Shown in pieces: positions 51,606 through 59,969 of a DNA stretch of 64,000 bases; the stretch's first letter is position 1, and each line of letters starts with the position of its first letter. The notes under the pieces were generated by a model that saw nothing but the letters and a program-made list of their open reading frames with translations, was not told the origin of the DNA and did no database searches. The stretch covers positions 223,230 through 287,229 of the forward strand of contig JAEWZY010000004.1 in the NCBI GenBank assembly GCA_023394955.1. The letters are read 5' to 3'. A program made the position numbers and the translations under genes. The stretch is from Bacillota bacterium (GTDB lineage Bacteria; Bacillota; UBA4882; UBA8346).

Positions 51606-52418
51606 ATGCCGAACACGGAAGAATTGAGACTCGCGGTGTTGATCGACGCCGAGAATGTCCCATATAAAAGTATCAAAAATGTCTTAGAGGAAGTCGCCAA
51701 ATACGGAACGCCGACCATCAAAAGGATTTATGGGGATTGGACTAATTCCGCATTGTCGGGATGGAAAAGTTCGTTGCTAAAAAACGCAATCACCCCGATC
51801 CAACAATATAGTTACACTTCCGGCAAGAATTCGTCGGACTCGGCTTTGATCATAGACGCCATGGATATTCTATATTCCGAAAAAGTGGATGGTTTTTGTA
51901 TCATTTCGAGTGATAGCGATTTTACCAGACTTGCTACCAGACTGCGGGAAGCTGGTATGAAGGTGATTGGAATCGGGGAGCGGAAAACACCAAGCGCTTT
52001 TATTGTCGCCTGTGATAAGTTTATTTATATTGAAATAATCAATGCTCCGGTTAAAGATGATGAGCTTGAGACCGAAGAACATTCCAAAGAGAACGTGATG
52101 GAAAAAGAGTCTCATAACAGTAGCTTGGCGATTGGAGATGAACTAGTCAACTTAATCGCCGCCTCGGTCAATGATGTTGCCGATGAGAACGGCTGGGCCT
52201 TCTTGGCTGAAGTGGGTAATTTGATCTCGAAAAAGCAACCGGATTTTGACGCCCGGAATTATGGTTTCGCCAAGCTATCGCTTTTGATTAAAAGTCTGAA
52301 ACGATTCGAAATCGATGTAAGGGAGTCGGGTAATTCCCGCATTAAACATATTTTTATTAAGAATAAAAGTAGACAGGGTTTATCAAAAAGCAGAGCAAAG
52401 GATATTGAAGGTAAGTAA
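51606..52418 (+). CDS. NYN domain protein with C-terminal OST-HTH (LabA/DUF88-type)
   Basis: About 270 residues from the ATG at 51606, with AAGGGGG eight bases upstream. The N-terminal NYN (PIN-like) domain has the acidic active-site set: AVLIDAENVP, SDSALIIDAMDILY and FCIISSDSDFTRLATRLRE. The middle linker is acidic. The last 75 residues (GDELVNLIAASVNDVADENGW and later FAKLSLLIKSL) match the OST-HTH/LOTUS fold that binds RNA. This is a predicted RNase or RNA-processing factor. The targets are unknown. It is monocistronic. Confidence 0.88.
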   Translation: MPNTEELRLAVLIDAENVPYKSIKNVLEEVAKYGTPTIKRIYGDWTNSALSGWKSSLLKNAITPIQQYSYTSGKNSSDSALIIDAMDILYSEKVDGFCIISSDSDFTRLATRLREAGMKVIGIGERKTPSAFIVACDKFIYIEIINAPVKDDELETEEHSKENVMEKESHNSSLAIGDELVNLIAASVNDVADENGWAFLAEVGNLISKKQPDFDARNYGFAKLSLLIKSLKRFEIDVRESGNSRIKHIFIKNKSRQGLSKSRAKDIEGK

Positions 52419-52474
52419 CAAGTTGACGCCCTTTATTAATAAGGTAAATACGGGATGTTAAACCGTATAAAAGG

Positions 52475-53419
52475 CTATCGTTTCCGGAGTTTAGCGATGA
52501 AAAAACCCTCGTATAATTCGGTCGGGATGATGATTAAAGCGGTGTTGCTTTGATTGTCAAATCGGGCAGGCTGGGTAACTGCGGTCGCCAATGTCAGGCC
52601 GATCTTTTCCAGCGACACCTGAGATCCAAACTTCTCCAAAGCCCAGGCTATGTTAGCTTCATTCTCCTCCCTCATCAAAGTACAGGTCGAATAGACAAGA
52701 ATTCCACCCGGTTTCAAAGAATTAAACGCGACTTCGATTAGTTTGCGTTGTTCCTTCGCCAATTGGTTGACGGTTCGCAGGGACCAGCCGCGATAGGTCT
52801 GGGAATTGGCCATTGTAAATAGGCCAACCCCACTGCAAGGGGCGTCCAATAAAACTGCATCGAAGAATTGGTTCCAGCTAGAATCGGGGCGTTTGCCGTC
52901 TCCCGCTCTTACCTCTGCAATAGTTGCGCCCTGGCGCTCAATATTGAATTTTAAACGTTCGGCCCGGATGAGGTTTATTTCATTAGCCAGGATATACCCT
53001 TCATTATCCATGAGCGCCGCTAGTTGAGTGCTTTTACTACCCGGCGCGGCGGTCAGATCGAGGATTTTCATGCCCGGTTTGGGGTCAAGCGCTAACGGAG
53101 GAATCATGCTGGAAAGGCTTTGCAAATAAATCTGTCCCTCCTGAAACAACTGATGGGTTTCAAAATCTTTTTCACGTTTATTCCGGATAATTAATGCGTC
53201 ATCATACCAATTGACCCGTTCGTGTTTGATATTCTGGGCGCGGAAAAGCTCCATTACCCGGCGGGTATCGGTCTTGATCCGATTTACCCTAAGAGTCACC
53301 GGACGGCCGACCATGAAACCGGAGAGGATTTGTCCGTAAACTTTCGGTTGATACTGGGCGGATAGGTTTTCGATAAATTCCGGTGGTAGTTTTTGATATA
53401 GTTTCTTAAAAGATTTCAT
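52475..53419 (-). CDS. RsmB/NOP-type RNA (cytosine-5)-methyltransferase
   Basis: About 314 residues from the ATG at 53419. Earlier codons (to 53548) look non-homologous. The SAM site is LDLTAAPGSKSTQLA, and the two catalytic Cys are in LLDAPCSGVG (motif IV) and VYSTCTLMREENE (motif VI). The N-terminal part matches the PUA-less RNA-binding segment of short NOP-type enzymes (LPPEFIENL, TLRVNRIKT). It probably methylates C5 of cytosine in rRNA or tRNA. The C-terminal PUA/ASCH domain of RsmF is absent. The 277 bases between this gene and the divergent YhcH-like gene are AT-rich with no clear sites. Confidence 0.9.
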   Translation of the reverse strand: MKSFKKLYQKLPPEFIENLSAQYQPKVYGQILSGFMVGRPVTLRVNRIKTDTRRVMELFRAQNIKHERVNWYDDALIIRNKREKDFETHQLFQEGQIYLQSLSSMIPPLALDPKPGMKILDLTAAPGSKSTQLAALMDNEGYILANEINLIRAERLKFNIERQGATIAEVRAGDGKRPDSSWNQFFDAVLLDAPCSGVGLFTMANSQTYRGWSLRTVNQLAKEQRKLIEVAFNSLKPGGILVYSTCTLMREENEANIAWALEKFGSQVSLEKIGLTLATAVTQPARFDNQSNTALIIIPTELYEGFFIAKLRKR

Positions 53420-53696
53420 AACTAAATCATAATGCTTTTTGGCAGAAATGAAAAGCCATATAAATGAATTGCGAAGTTTCAGTTTGTTGGTTGAGAATAG
53501 TTTATCATGGAAATCGGCGGTCAATATTACGAAAAAGTAAGAATTCAATAATATTTAATCCGATAAAAATTGCCTAAGCAGTAGTTTTTTAATGTTTTTA
53601 AAGATTTATTATTTTTTAAGTACAATATTTTTATTTTTAATGTTAAATTAATAATGGAATGGTAATCTAACTAAAAATGCGAATAGGAGGTTTATC

Positions 53697-54143
53697 ATGA
53701 TTGTTGACAGGCTGAAGAATGCGTACAAGTATTACTCTATGAACCCGGGGTTGGAAAAGGCGTTTGCTTTTTTGAAAACAGCGGATCTAGCCAATATCAA
53801 AGCCGGACGGTATGAACTGGATGGCGATAAGGTGGTCGCCTTAGTACAAGAGTATACAACCATGCCGGAGCCGGAATGGGAATCTCACAATTACCACATT
53901 GATATTCAATACCTCATTTCGGGTGTGGAAAAGATCGGCTATTATCCTGTCGCAGGAATGAAACCGGTCAAGGAATATAATGTAAAGGATGATTACGATA
54001 TCCTCGCTCCGGTTGATGGAGATTACCTTACATTGAAAGATGATATCATCATGATTCTCTTCCCTGAGGATGGACATCAGCCCCGGAAAGCCGCAGGCGC
54101 TCCGATTCCCGTTAGGAAGGTTGTTATTAAAGTTTTGATTTAA
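53697..54143 (+). CDS. YhcH/YjgK/YiaL family protein
   Basis: 148 residues. The cupin-like YhcH fold is recognised by GRYELDGDKVVALVQEYTT, EWESHNYHIDIQYLISGVEKIGY, and the late ILFPEDGHQPRKA, with conserved Glu/His metal ligands in SHNYHIDIQ and PEDGHQP. These proteins act on sugar acids or amino-sugars, probably as anomerases or isomerases, and are often encoded with uronate or sialate genes. Here it stands directly before GH105, which agrees with a role in unsaturated uronate handling. AGGAGG lies before the ATG. Confidence 0.88.
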   Translation: MIVDRLKNAYKYYSMNPGLEKAFAFLKTADLANIKAGRYELDGDKVVALVQEYTTMPEPEWESHNYHIDIQYLISGVEKIGYYPVAGMKPVKEYNVKDDYDILAPVDGDYLTLKDDIIMILFPEDGHQPRKAAGAPIPVRKVVIKVLI

Positions 54144-54187
54144 ACAGTTTTTTGTAAATACATACGAGCATTATGCTAAGTATTAGA

Positions 54188-54232
54188 AGAGCCTCTAAAA
54201 TTGTTCACTAGTTTTAGGGCTTTTCTTTTAAA
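54188..54232 (+). terminator. Terminator after the YhcH-like gene
   Basis: GCC-TCTAAAA pairs with TTTTAG-GGC around a loop of about 12 bases and is followed by TTTTCTTTT. It separates the YhcH-like gene from GH105. Confidence 0.65.
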
Positions 54233-54282
54233 AGCACCGAAAAAAAGAATGTTAAATCAAACATATCAAGGGAGGTAATAAA

Positions 54283-55413
54283 GTGACGCAAATCTTAAAA
54301 AAGCAACCGGAAAAACCCTGGTCGGTGAAGATGGCTGATTCATTGATGAAGATACGCCCGGATCTGTCTGATAAATGGTCTCACGAATACGGCGTAATCT
54401 TCAAGGGTCTCGAGAATGTATGGCTGAAAACCAAAGATGGCAAATATCTTGACTATATCAAAAAAAACATTGACGTTAATATCGATGAACAGGGAAATAT
54501 TAGAGGATATAAAGTTGAAGACTATAGTTTGGACCATATCAATAGCGGCAAACTGCTCTTTAGATTGTACGCAGTCACCGGAGATGAGAAGTATCGCAAG
54601 GCCACCCAATTATTAAGGGAACAGTTTCAAGGACATCCGCGGACCAGCGAGGGAGGTTTTTGGCATAAGCAGTACTTTCCGTATCAAATGTGGCTTGACG
54701 GCTCTTATATGGGTTTGCCGTTTTACGCCGAATACGCTAAAACCTTTAATGAACCGGAAATCTTTGACGATGTGATCAAACAAGTTGGCTTAATCGCCTC
54801 ACATACTAAAGACGCAATTTCGGGACTTCATTATCATGCTTGGGATGAAAAGAAGGAACAGATATGGGCTAACCCCGAATCGGGCTGTTCGCCGAGTTTT
54901 TGGGGTAGGTCCATTGGTTGGTTTGCCATGGCTTTGGTGGATATTTTGGATTTTCTCCCAGAACAACATGGCGGCAGAGGAAAAATTATCAAGGTTTTGA
55001 ATGGCTTGGCTAATGCTTTGGCCAAGGTCCGGGATGATGAGACCGGTCTTTGGTATCTGGTGCTTGACCAAGGAAAAAGGACGGGTAATTACTTGGAAGC
55101 TTCCGCGGCAGGCATGTTTATCTATGCGATAAGCAAGGGGATTCGTAAAGGTTATTTAGGCGAAAGCTTCAAAGGAATGGTTAATAAAGCATATGATGGT
55201 TTAATCGAGCGCCTGGTCGAGGTTGGACAGGACGGAACAGTTAACATTAATGGGACTTGCTTGACGGCGGGGCTCGGAGATCGGCCCAACCGGGACGGCT
55301 CCTTTGAGTATTACATCAGCGAACCAATTGTAGCCAATGACTTAAAAGGAATTGCCGCTTTTATATTGGCAAGTGTGGAAATGGAAAGCTTGAACGACAT
55401 TTCACACGGGTAG
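54283..55413 (+). CDS. GH105 unsaturated rhamnogalacturonyl hydrolase
   Basis: 376 residues without signal peptide, hence cytoplasmic. The alpha/alpha-barrel features of GH88/GH105 are present: DHINSGKLLFRLY, then GFWHKQYFPYQMWLDGSYMG, with the catalytic-type Asp in MWLDG, then YHAWDE and FWGRSIGWFAMAL, and SAAGMFIYAISKG. It hydrolyses the 4,5-unsaturated galacturonyl residue from oligosaccharides made by rhamnogalacturonan or pectate lyases. The released sugar converts to 5-keto-4-deoxyuronate, the substrate of KduI encoded downstream. Start GTG has GGGAGG upstream. GH88 is a less likely alternative. Confidence 0.93.
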   Translation: MTQILKKQPEKPWSVKMADSLMKIRPDLSDKWSHEYGVIFKGLENVWLKTKDGKYLDYIKKNIDVNIDEQGNIRGYKVEDYSLDHINSGKLLFRLYAVTGDEKYRKATQLLREQFQGHPRTSEGGFWHKQYFPYQMWLDGSYMGLPFYAEYAKTFNEPEIFDDVIKQVGLIASHTKDAISGLHYHAWDEKKEQIWANPESGCSPSFWGRSIGWFAMALVDILDFLPEQHGGRGKIIKVLNGLANALAKVRDDETGLWYLVLDQGKRTGNYLEASAAGMFIYAISKGIRKGYLGESFKGMVNKAYDGLIERLVEVGQDGTVNINGTCLTAGLGDRPNRDGSFEYYISEPIVANDLKGIAAFILASVEMESLNDISHG

Positions 55414-55426
55414 TGCTGTTCGTCTT

Positions 55427-55467
55427 TTGGAAGGATTGATATTAAAACTAAAAGTCAATCCTTCCAA
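55427..55467. repeat. Perfect 13-bp inverted repeat between GH105 and nadX-like genes
   Basis: TTGGAAGGATTGA and its exact complement flank a 15-base spacer. It lies between two convergent genes. There is no T-run on either side, so it is not a standard rho-independent terminator. It may still act as a bidirectional transcript stop or mRNA 3'-end stabiliser. Confidence 0.8.
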
Positions 55468-55504
55468 TTAAGTAATGATTCTCAGAAAAAGCTCATTTGT
55501 AATT

Positions 55505-56290
55505 TTAAAAGACAATAGGCGATACCAGATTACGCAGGAGCGCAACCACGCTCCAACCCGCGATAGCGCTGGTTTTGGAGTAGATATCGACTACGGCATG
55601 GACTTCTTCGCCAATGACTTCGATTTTATGATCATCTCCCCGAAAACCGGGGACGCTACGGATGGTGACGCCGGTTTTTTTAGGCCCGGAAGTGGCCAAG
55701 GCAGTAGCGACAGCTACATTCACTTTGGTGGGAAAGAGAGCGATGGCATCCTTGGCGTTGCCGGAAAAGACCTCGATCTTTTCCGCCTCTGTCATTAGGC
55801 TTTCTTTAAAGATCGGTGTACCCTTTAGGGACCTAGGTCCCTTTTCCGTTGTAATGCTTGATTGAATACCACTCATTAGCGCTGCGGTCCGTAGTATGTC
55901 GAAACCGCCGATAGCGCCGGAGGCGAGATGAACCCGGACGCCTGCTTCGCGGGCGGTTTGTTTGATTTTACCGTAAAGGTCTCCGTCGGCAAAAGCTCCA
56001 ATAGATAGAATTATTAAATTCGAGCCGTTTTTTAGCGCCTTTTCCGCAATCTCCTTCACTACCGCTGGGGAAGCCGCTTCCACTACGTAGTCCGGTTTCA
56101 ATGCCAGCAGTTCATCCAGATTATTACAGGCCTTGCATCCGGTCTTCTCCGCCAGGGTTTTTGCGGATTCGATGGTCCGGCTCATACAACCGGAAAACTC
56201 ATACTCTTCCAGTAATCCATCCAGCCATGCGTCGGCGATGATATTGCCTAAAAAACCGCATCCTATCAGTCCTAACTTAAGTTTCTTCAT
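55505..56290 (-). CDS. nadX: Aspartate dehydrogenase-like protein
   Basis: 261 residues from the ATG at 56290. A further ATG at 56320 gives ten more, uncertain residues. The Rossmann start LGLIGCGFLGNIIADAW binds NAD(P). DYVVEAASPAVVKEIAEKAL, SGAIGGFDILRTA with the active-site region, and the DUF108 end NVAVATALATSGPKKTG with a conserved His (DDHKIEVIGEEV) fit the family. The usual reaction turns L-aspartate into iminoaspartate for NAD synthesis. No nadA or nadC is near. It lies inside the uronate cluster between GH105 and kduD, so it may use a different substrate. Confidence 0.85.
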   Translation of the reverse strand: MKKLKLGLIGCGFLGNIIADAWLDGLLEEYEFSGCMSRTIESAKTLAEKTGCKACNNLDELLALKPDYVVEAASPAVVKEIAEKALKNGSNLIILSIGAFADGDLYGKIKQTAREAGVRVHLASGAIGGFDILRTAALMSGIQSSITTEKGPRSLKGTPIFKESLMTEAEKIEVFSGNAKDAIALFPTKVNVAVATALATSGPKKTGVTIRSVPGFRGDDHKIEVIGEEVHAVVDIYSKTSAIAGWSVVALLRNLVSPIVF

Positions 56291-56437
56291 GATGTTTCTT
56301 TCGATGTCTCCTTCATTCATTGAAAATTATTTATTAGCAAAGCTCTTTTTATCTTTTCTTCAGCAACAGGGGTAAATCCCCCATTTTAGACCAAATGTAA
56401 CTTAATATTCATAGTTGGCGCCAATTCCCCCCAAGTA

Positions 56438-56863
56438 TTACCGAGCTTTTTGTGGCTTTGTATTGCGCCGCATGAATTTATCGGGCGCCTTTTGGAAACC
56501 GTGCTTTTCATATAAACCATGAGCGTCGCGGGTGGCTAAAATGCCGAACATCTCTTTAAGCTCATCCATTTCGGTAATGGTTTGAATTAATTTTTTGCCT
56601 AAGCCCCGGCCCCGGTACTCCGGATCGATAACTACGTCGCAGAGCCAGTACATGGTCGCATAATCAGTAACAACCCGCGCAAAACCGACCATCTTTTGTC
56701 GGTGATAGACCCCGAAACAGATTGAATTTCTGATGGATGTTTCAATCGTTTCTTGACTACGGTGATGGGCCCAATAGGTATTATGCAATAATTTCGTGAC
56801 TCGGTCCAAAGGAATTAACTTTTTATTGGTACTGATTTTATATTCGCCGAAGGATAATTCCAT
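56438..56863 (-). CDS. GNAT-family N-acetyltransferase
   Basis: 141 residues from the ATG at 56863 (GAGAGGAG upstream, nine bases). The acetyl-CoA loop is RGRGLGKKLIQTI, preceded by MYWLCDVVIDPEYR and followed by the C-terminal DAHGLYEKHGF. ICFGVYHRQKMVGFARVVTD in the middle is typical of this subgroup. The acceptor is unknown. The gene is a single unit between the nadX-like gene and kduD, both on the same strand. Confidence 0.88.
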   Translation of the reverse strand: MELSFGEYKISTNKKLIPLDRVTKLLHNTYWAHHRSQETIETSIRNSICFGVYHRQKMVGFARVVTDYATMYWLCDVVIDPEYRGRGLGKKLIQTITEMDELKEMFGILATRDAHGLYEKHGFQKAPDKFMRRNTKPQKAR

Positions 56864-57095
56864 TAAGCTTTCTCCTCTCAAAAAGATGAGACTACCTCAC
56901 AACCTCAATTGCCATCCCGTCATATTCCTTTTCGCCAATAGTTTGGAGGATGGTAAAGAACGGCTTATAAAAATTATTCATTAAACAATTTTTGCAATAG
57001 CTTTTTCAAGTATAAATATTTTATTGTTTTGAATATGTCAACAACATGTTAACCTGGATAGCTAGGAAAGATTAGAAATTAAGTTGGGTTTGGAA

Positions 57096-57136
57096 TAACA
57101 AAACCGGTTCGAATAAGTTTCGACCGGCTTTGTTAT
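57096..57136 (-). terminator. Terminator of the kdu genes
   Basis: A long inverted repeat pairs AACAAAACCGGTTCGAA with TTCGACCGGCTTTGTT, 17 bp with two mismatches, and ends in T-rich sequence on both strands. It starts eight bases after the kduD stop and can work in both directions. Confidence 0.8.
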
Positions 57137-57144
57137 GGCTTTAC

Positions 57145-57927
57145 TCAGGGTTGTTTGCCGATGTAGGCCAGGATGCCGCCGTCGACGTAAAGAATATGTC
57201 CGTTGACGAAGTTGGAGGCGTCCGAGGCCAGGAATACTGCCGGGCCCACCAGATCCTCGGGAGTCCCCCAACGGGCGGCCGGGGTTTTAGCGATAATGAA
57301 ACTATTAAAGGGGTGGCCTTCTTCCCGGAGGGGCGCTGTCTGCGGGGTGGCGATGTAGCCGGGCCCCAGGCCGTTGCATTGAATGTTGGCCCCGCCATAC
57401 TCGGAACAGATATTCCGGGTCAACATCTTCAAACCGCCTTTGGCTGCGGCATAGGCGGATACGGTTTCACGGCCCAGCTCGCTCATCATCGAGCAGATAT
57501 TGATGATCTTGCCGTGGCCTTTTTTAATCATACCGGGGATAACGGCTTTGGAGACTATGAAGGGAGCGTTTAGATCGACATCAATGACCTGCCGGAATTC
57601 GGCGGCGGACATTTCTGTCATGGGAATCCGTTTGATGATCCCGGCGTTGTTCACTAAAATATCGATGACGCCGACTTCTCCTTCGATCTGTTTCACCAAG
57701 GCGTTGACAGCAGCTTCATCGGTTACGTCGCAGACGTATCCTTTGGCAGTGATCCCGGCTTCCTTATAGGCCGCTAGGCCTTTATCGACCAGTTCCTGTT
57801 TGATATCGTTAAAAACGATGGTAGCGCCGGCTTCGGCCATTCCTTTGGCCATGGCGAACCCGATACCGTAAGAAGCTCCGGTGACCAAAGCGACCTTACC
57901 GTCTAACCGGAATTGATTAGTTGACAT
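57145..57927 (-). CDS. kduD: 2-dehydro-3-deoxy-D-gluconate 5-dehydrogenase KduD
   Basis: 260 residues from the ATG at 57927, a classical short-chain dehydrogenase. The cofactor loop is TGASYGIG near residue 17. NNAG lies at about 90, the catalytic Ser in ICSMMSEL, and the Tyr-Lys pair in SAYAAAKGG. It reduces 3-deoxy-D-glycero-2,5-hexodiulosonate to 2-keto-3-deoxygluconate with NADH. The partner kduI is 188 bases upstream on the same strand. Specific assignment as KduD, and not another SDR, rests mainly on this partnership. Confidence 0.92.
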   Translation of the reverse strand: MSTNQFRLDGKVALVTGASYGIGFAMAKGMAEAGATIVFNDIKQELVDKGLAAYKEAGITAKGYVCDVTDEAAVNALVKQIEGEVGVIDILVNNAGIIKRIPMTEMSAAEFRQVIDVDLNAPFIVSKAVIPGMIKKGHGKIINICSMMSELGRETVSAYAAAKGGLKMLTRNICSEYGGANIQCNGLGPGYIATPQTAPLREEGHPFNSFIIAKTPAARWGTPEDLVGPAVFLASDASNFVNGHILYVDGGILAYIGKQP

Positions 57928-57979
57928 TGAAATCAGCCCTTTCATTGTACTGTAAATAAAATCTTGGGTCTATAGTAGC

Positions 57980-58111
57980 TAAGAGACAGGATTCAGGAGA
58001 CAGAAAACAGGAGCCGGAAGGTTGTAAGTATATGCCCTCACGCGTATTTCTGTTTTATGTTTTCTTTCTTCTCAACCAAAGCTGGCTCCTGACTCCTCAA
58101 CTTCTGACAAC
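57980..58111. repeat. Degenerate heptamer element, GACTCCT type, two inverted arms
   Basis: The left arm (57981-58024) has GACAGGATTCAGGAGACAG and ACAGGAGCCGGAAGGTTG. The right arm (58073-58110) has CAACCAAAGCTGGCTCCTGA and CTCC-TCAACTTCTGAC, complementary to it with bulges. It fills the gap between kduD and kduI and could fold into a long imperfect hairpin in the kdu transcript. Confidence 0.75.
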
Positions 58112-58115
58112 TGCC

Positions 58116-58943
58116 TTAACGCAGATCTTTCATCGCTACCGCGTCCATATCGTCGAAGGCCTGATTTTCACCGACCATACCCCAAATGAAGGTATAAGCT
58201 TGGGTCCCTGAAGCGGCATGAATCGACCAACTGGGGGAGATGACCGCTTCTTCGTTACCCATTACGATATGCCGTGTTTCGGTAGGTTCACCCATGTAAT
58301 GAAAGACCACGGCGTTTTCCGGCAGTTCAAAGTAGAGATAGACTTCCATCCGGCGATCATGGGTATGGCAGGGCATGGTATTCCAGACACTGCCCGGTTT
58401 TAAGGAGGTCATTCCCATGACCAGCTGGCAGCTTTCGACCTGTCCCGGTAGGATGTATTTGGTGATTACCCGGTGGTTGGATTCTTCGAGGGAACCGAGC
58501 TCCACCCGGGCGCAATTTTCCGGTTTGATTAAAACCGTGGGATAGGTTTTGTGCGCCGGAGCGCTGTTGAAATAGAATTTAGCCGGATTATTACCGTCTT
58601 TACTTTCGAAGATGATCTCTTTGGAACCCATACCAATGTACAAGCCATCTTTGGTATTGAGCTCGTATGAGACTCCGTCAACTTTGACAATGCCTTTGGG
58701 ACCGATGTTGATGATCCCCATCTCACGACGTTCCAAGAAATATTTGGCCCGCAATTCAACGCCGGCCTCGAGAGCGATCGGCTTGATCGGACAGACACTA
58801 CCGGTGATAATCCGGTCAATTTGGCTGTAAACCAGCTTAACCTCGCCTGGCTTAAAAAGGCCTTGGATTAAAAAATCATTACGAAGTCGATCTGTGGTGT
58901 AAAGTTTAACGTCGTTTGGGTTAGCTCCATGTCTAACTTCCAT
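58116..58943 (-). CDS. kduI: 5-dehydro-4-deoxy-D-glucuronate isomerase KduI
   Basis: 275 residues, a two-cupin isomerase. MEVRHGANPNDVKLYTTDRLR is the typical start, YFLERREMGIINIGPKG and DGLYIGMG lie in the first cupin, and the zinc site residues are in MPCHTHDRRMEVYLYFE (His, His, Glu) with a further His near GNEEAVISPSWSIHAASG. It converts 5-keto-4-deoxyuronate to the 2,5-diketo form that KduD reduces. AGGAGG precedes the ATG by nine bases. A DeoR-type regulator gene lies just upstream in the same direction. Confidence 0.97.
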   Translation of the reverse strand: MEVRHGANPNDVKLYTTDRLRNDFLIQGLFKPGEVKLVYSQIDRIITGSVCPIKPIALEAGVELRAKYFLERREMGIINIGPKGIVKVDGVSYELNTKDGLYIGMGSKEIIFESKDGNNPAKFYFNSAPAHKTYPTVLIKPENCARVELGSLEESNHRVITKYILPGQVESCQLVMGMTSLKPGSVWNTMPCHTHDRRMEVYLYFELPENAVVFHYMGEPTETRHIVMGNEEAVISPSWSIHAASGTQAYTFIWGMVGENQAFDDMDAVAMKDLR

Positions 58944-58971
58944 TATGTACCGCCTCCTAAAATTGTTTTAT

Positions 58972-59015
58972 ATTTTTCGATACGCGTAACGCGTTGAACG
59001 TTACGCGTGAAAAAT
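58972..59015. promoter_or_regulatory. Inverted repeat in the kduI upstream region
   Basis: The arm ATTTTTC-(GAT)-ACGCGTAACG pairs with CGTTACGCGTGAAAAAT around CGTTGAA, leaving a three-base bulge. It is 28 bases upstream of the kduI start codon and 36 bases after the DeoR-type gene stop. No T-run follows on the minus strand, so it is not an ordinary terminator. It could be an operator or a processing site between regulator and kduI. Confidence 0.5.
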
Positions 59016-59051
59016 CGGATTGTTGATTAATTACATTACGGTTGGGTATTA

Positions 59052-59813
59052 TTAAACCGCTTCCACCTGGATTCCTTCGTTCTTTAAATACTTTATGTCC
59101 GTTTCAGAGATCCGGCTGTCGGTAATCAAGCGTTCTACTTTTTTTAAAGAGGCGAAAGATATCAGAGCAACTTTATGAAACTTGCTGTAATCCGCCAGAC
59201 AGATAATTTCTTTTGCCGCATTAAGCATTGCCTTTTTGATCTCCGCTTCTTCCTCGGAGAGGACTGTCAGGCCTTGTTTGAAATCGAGAGCGCTGGTTGC
59301 CAAAAAGACCTTATTCACTTTATAACTATTGATGATTCTTTCAGCTTCACGTCCTAAGAGAGTATAGACTCCTTCGCGCCGTAGTCTCCCTCCGGAAAGG
59401 TAAAGGGTGATCGATTCGTGAGGTAATAATTCTCCGGCGATGATTAAATCATTAGTAATGACAACTAAACGTTGTTCGGTAAGTTTTTTAGCCAATTGAA
59501 GAGTGGTGCTGCCTCCGTCGAGGATGATGGTGTCGCCGTTGGCGATATATTTCAAGGCAGCCTCGGCGATACGTCCTTTTTCTTCAAGATTGAGTTGTTT
59601 GCGTTCTTGAATTGGGAAGACGCCGCTACCGTTGGATTTGAAAACCGCTCCGCCATGGACCCGTTCCAGAAGGCCTTTGACTTCCAATTCGGCTAAGTCT
59701 TGCCGGATAGTTTTAGCGGTCACTCCGAACTGGTCGCTAAGTGAATTCACATCAACGCTGCCGTCCTGTTCCAAGATCCGGATGATCTCTTCCCATCTTT
59801 TAACCGTTAACAA
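59052..59813 (-). CDS. DeoR/GlpR family regulator of the uronate genes
   Basis: 253 residues from TTG at 59813, with GGAGGG five bases upstream. The longer frame to 59942 adds an unlikely N-terminus. The DeoR helix-turn-helix is VDVNSLSDQFGVTAKTIRQDL followed by the wing LLERVHGGAVF, and the C-terminal DeoRC sensor has DTIILDGGSTTLQLAKKL (phosphosugar-binding) and ALDFKQGLTVLSEEEAEIKKA. Regulators of this family bind a sugar phosphate. It probably represses kduI and kduD, which follow on the same strand. Confidence 0.9.
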   Translation of the reverse strand: MLTVKRWEEIIRILEQDGSVDVNSLSDQFGVTAKTIRQDLAELEVKGLLERVHGGAVFKSNGSGVFPIQERKQLNLEEKGRIAEAALKYIANGDTIILDGGSTTLQLAKKLTEQRLVVITNDLIIAGELLPHESITLYLSGGRLRREGVYTLLGREAERIINSYKVNKVFLATSALDFKQGLTVLSEEEAEIKKAMLNAAKEIICLADYSKFHKVALISFASLKKVERLITDSRISETDIKYLKNEGIQVEAV

Positions 59814-59969
59814 AATATCCCTCCGGGTTGATAAATAGGATGAAGTAAATTTTAGATGAAAAGTTGCATTCCTAAAACTGAAAGCAAATAGCGGTAAATT
59901 GTATTTGCTCCATCTTTTCCTCTCATATATGTAAGAATTCAATTTAGCTTATATTGATTGTAGCATAAT

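Noticed and set aside
55475..55798. 107-codon open frame antisense to the nadX-like gene
   Set aside because: It lies within the 3' half of a recognised gene and has no family features.
57130..57573. 147-codon open frame antisense to kduD
   Set aside because: It overlaps a strongly supported SDR gene and shows no domain.
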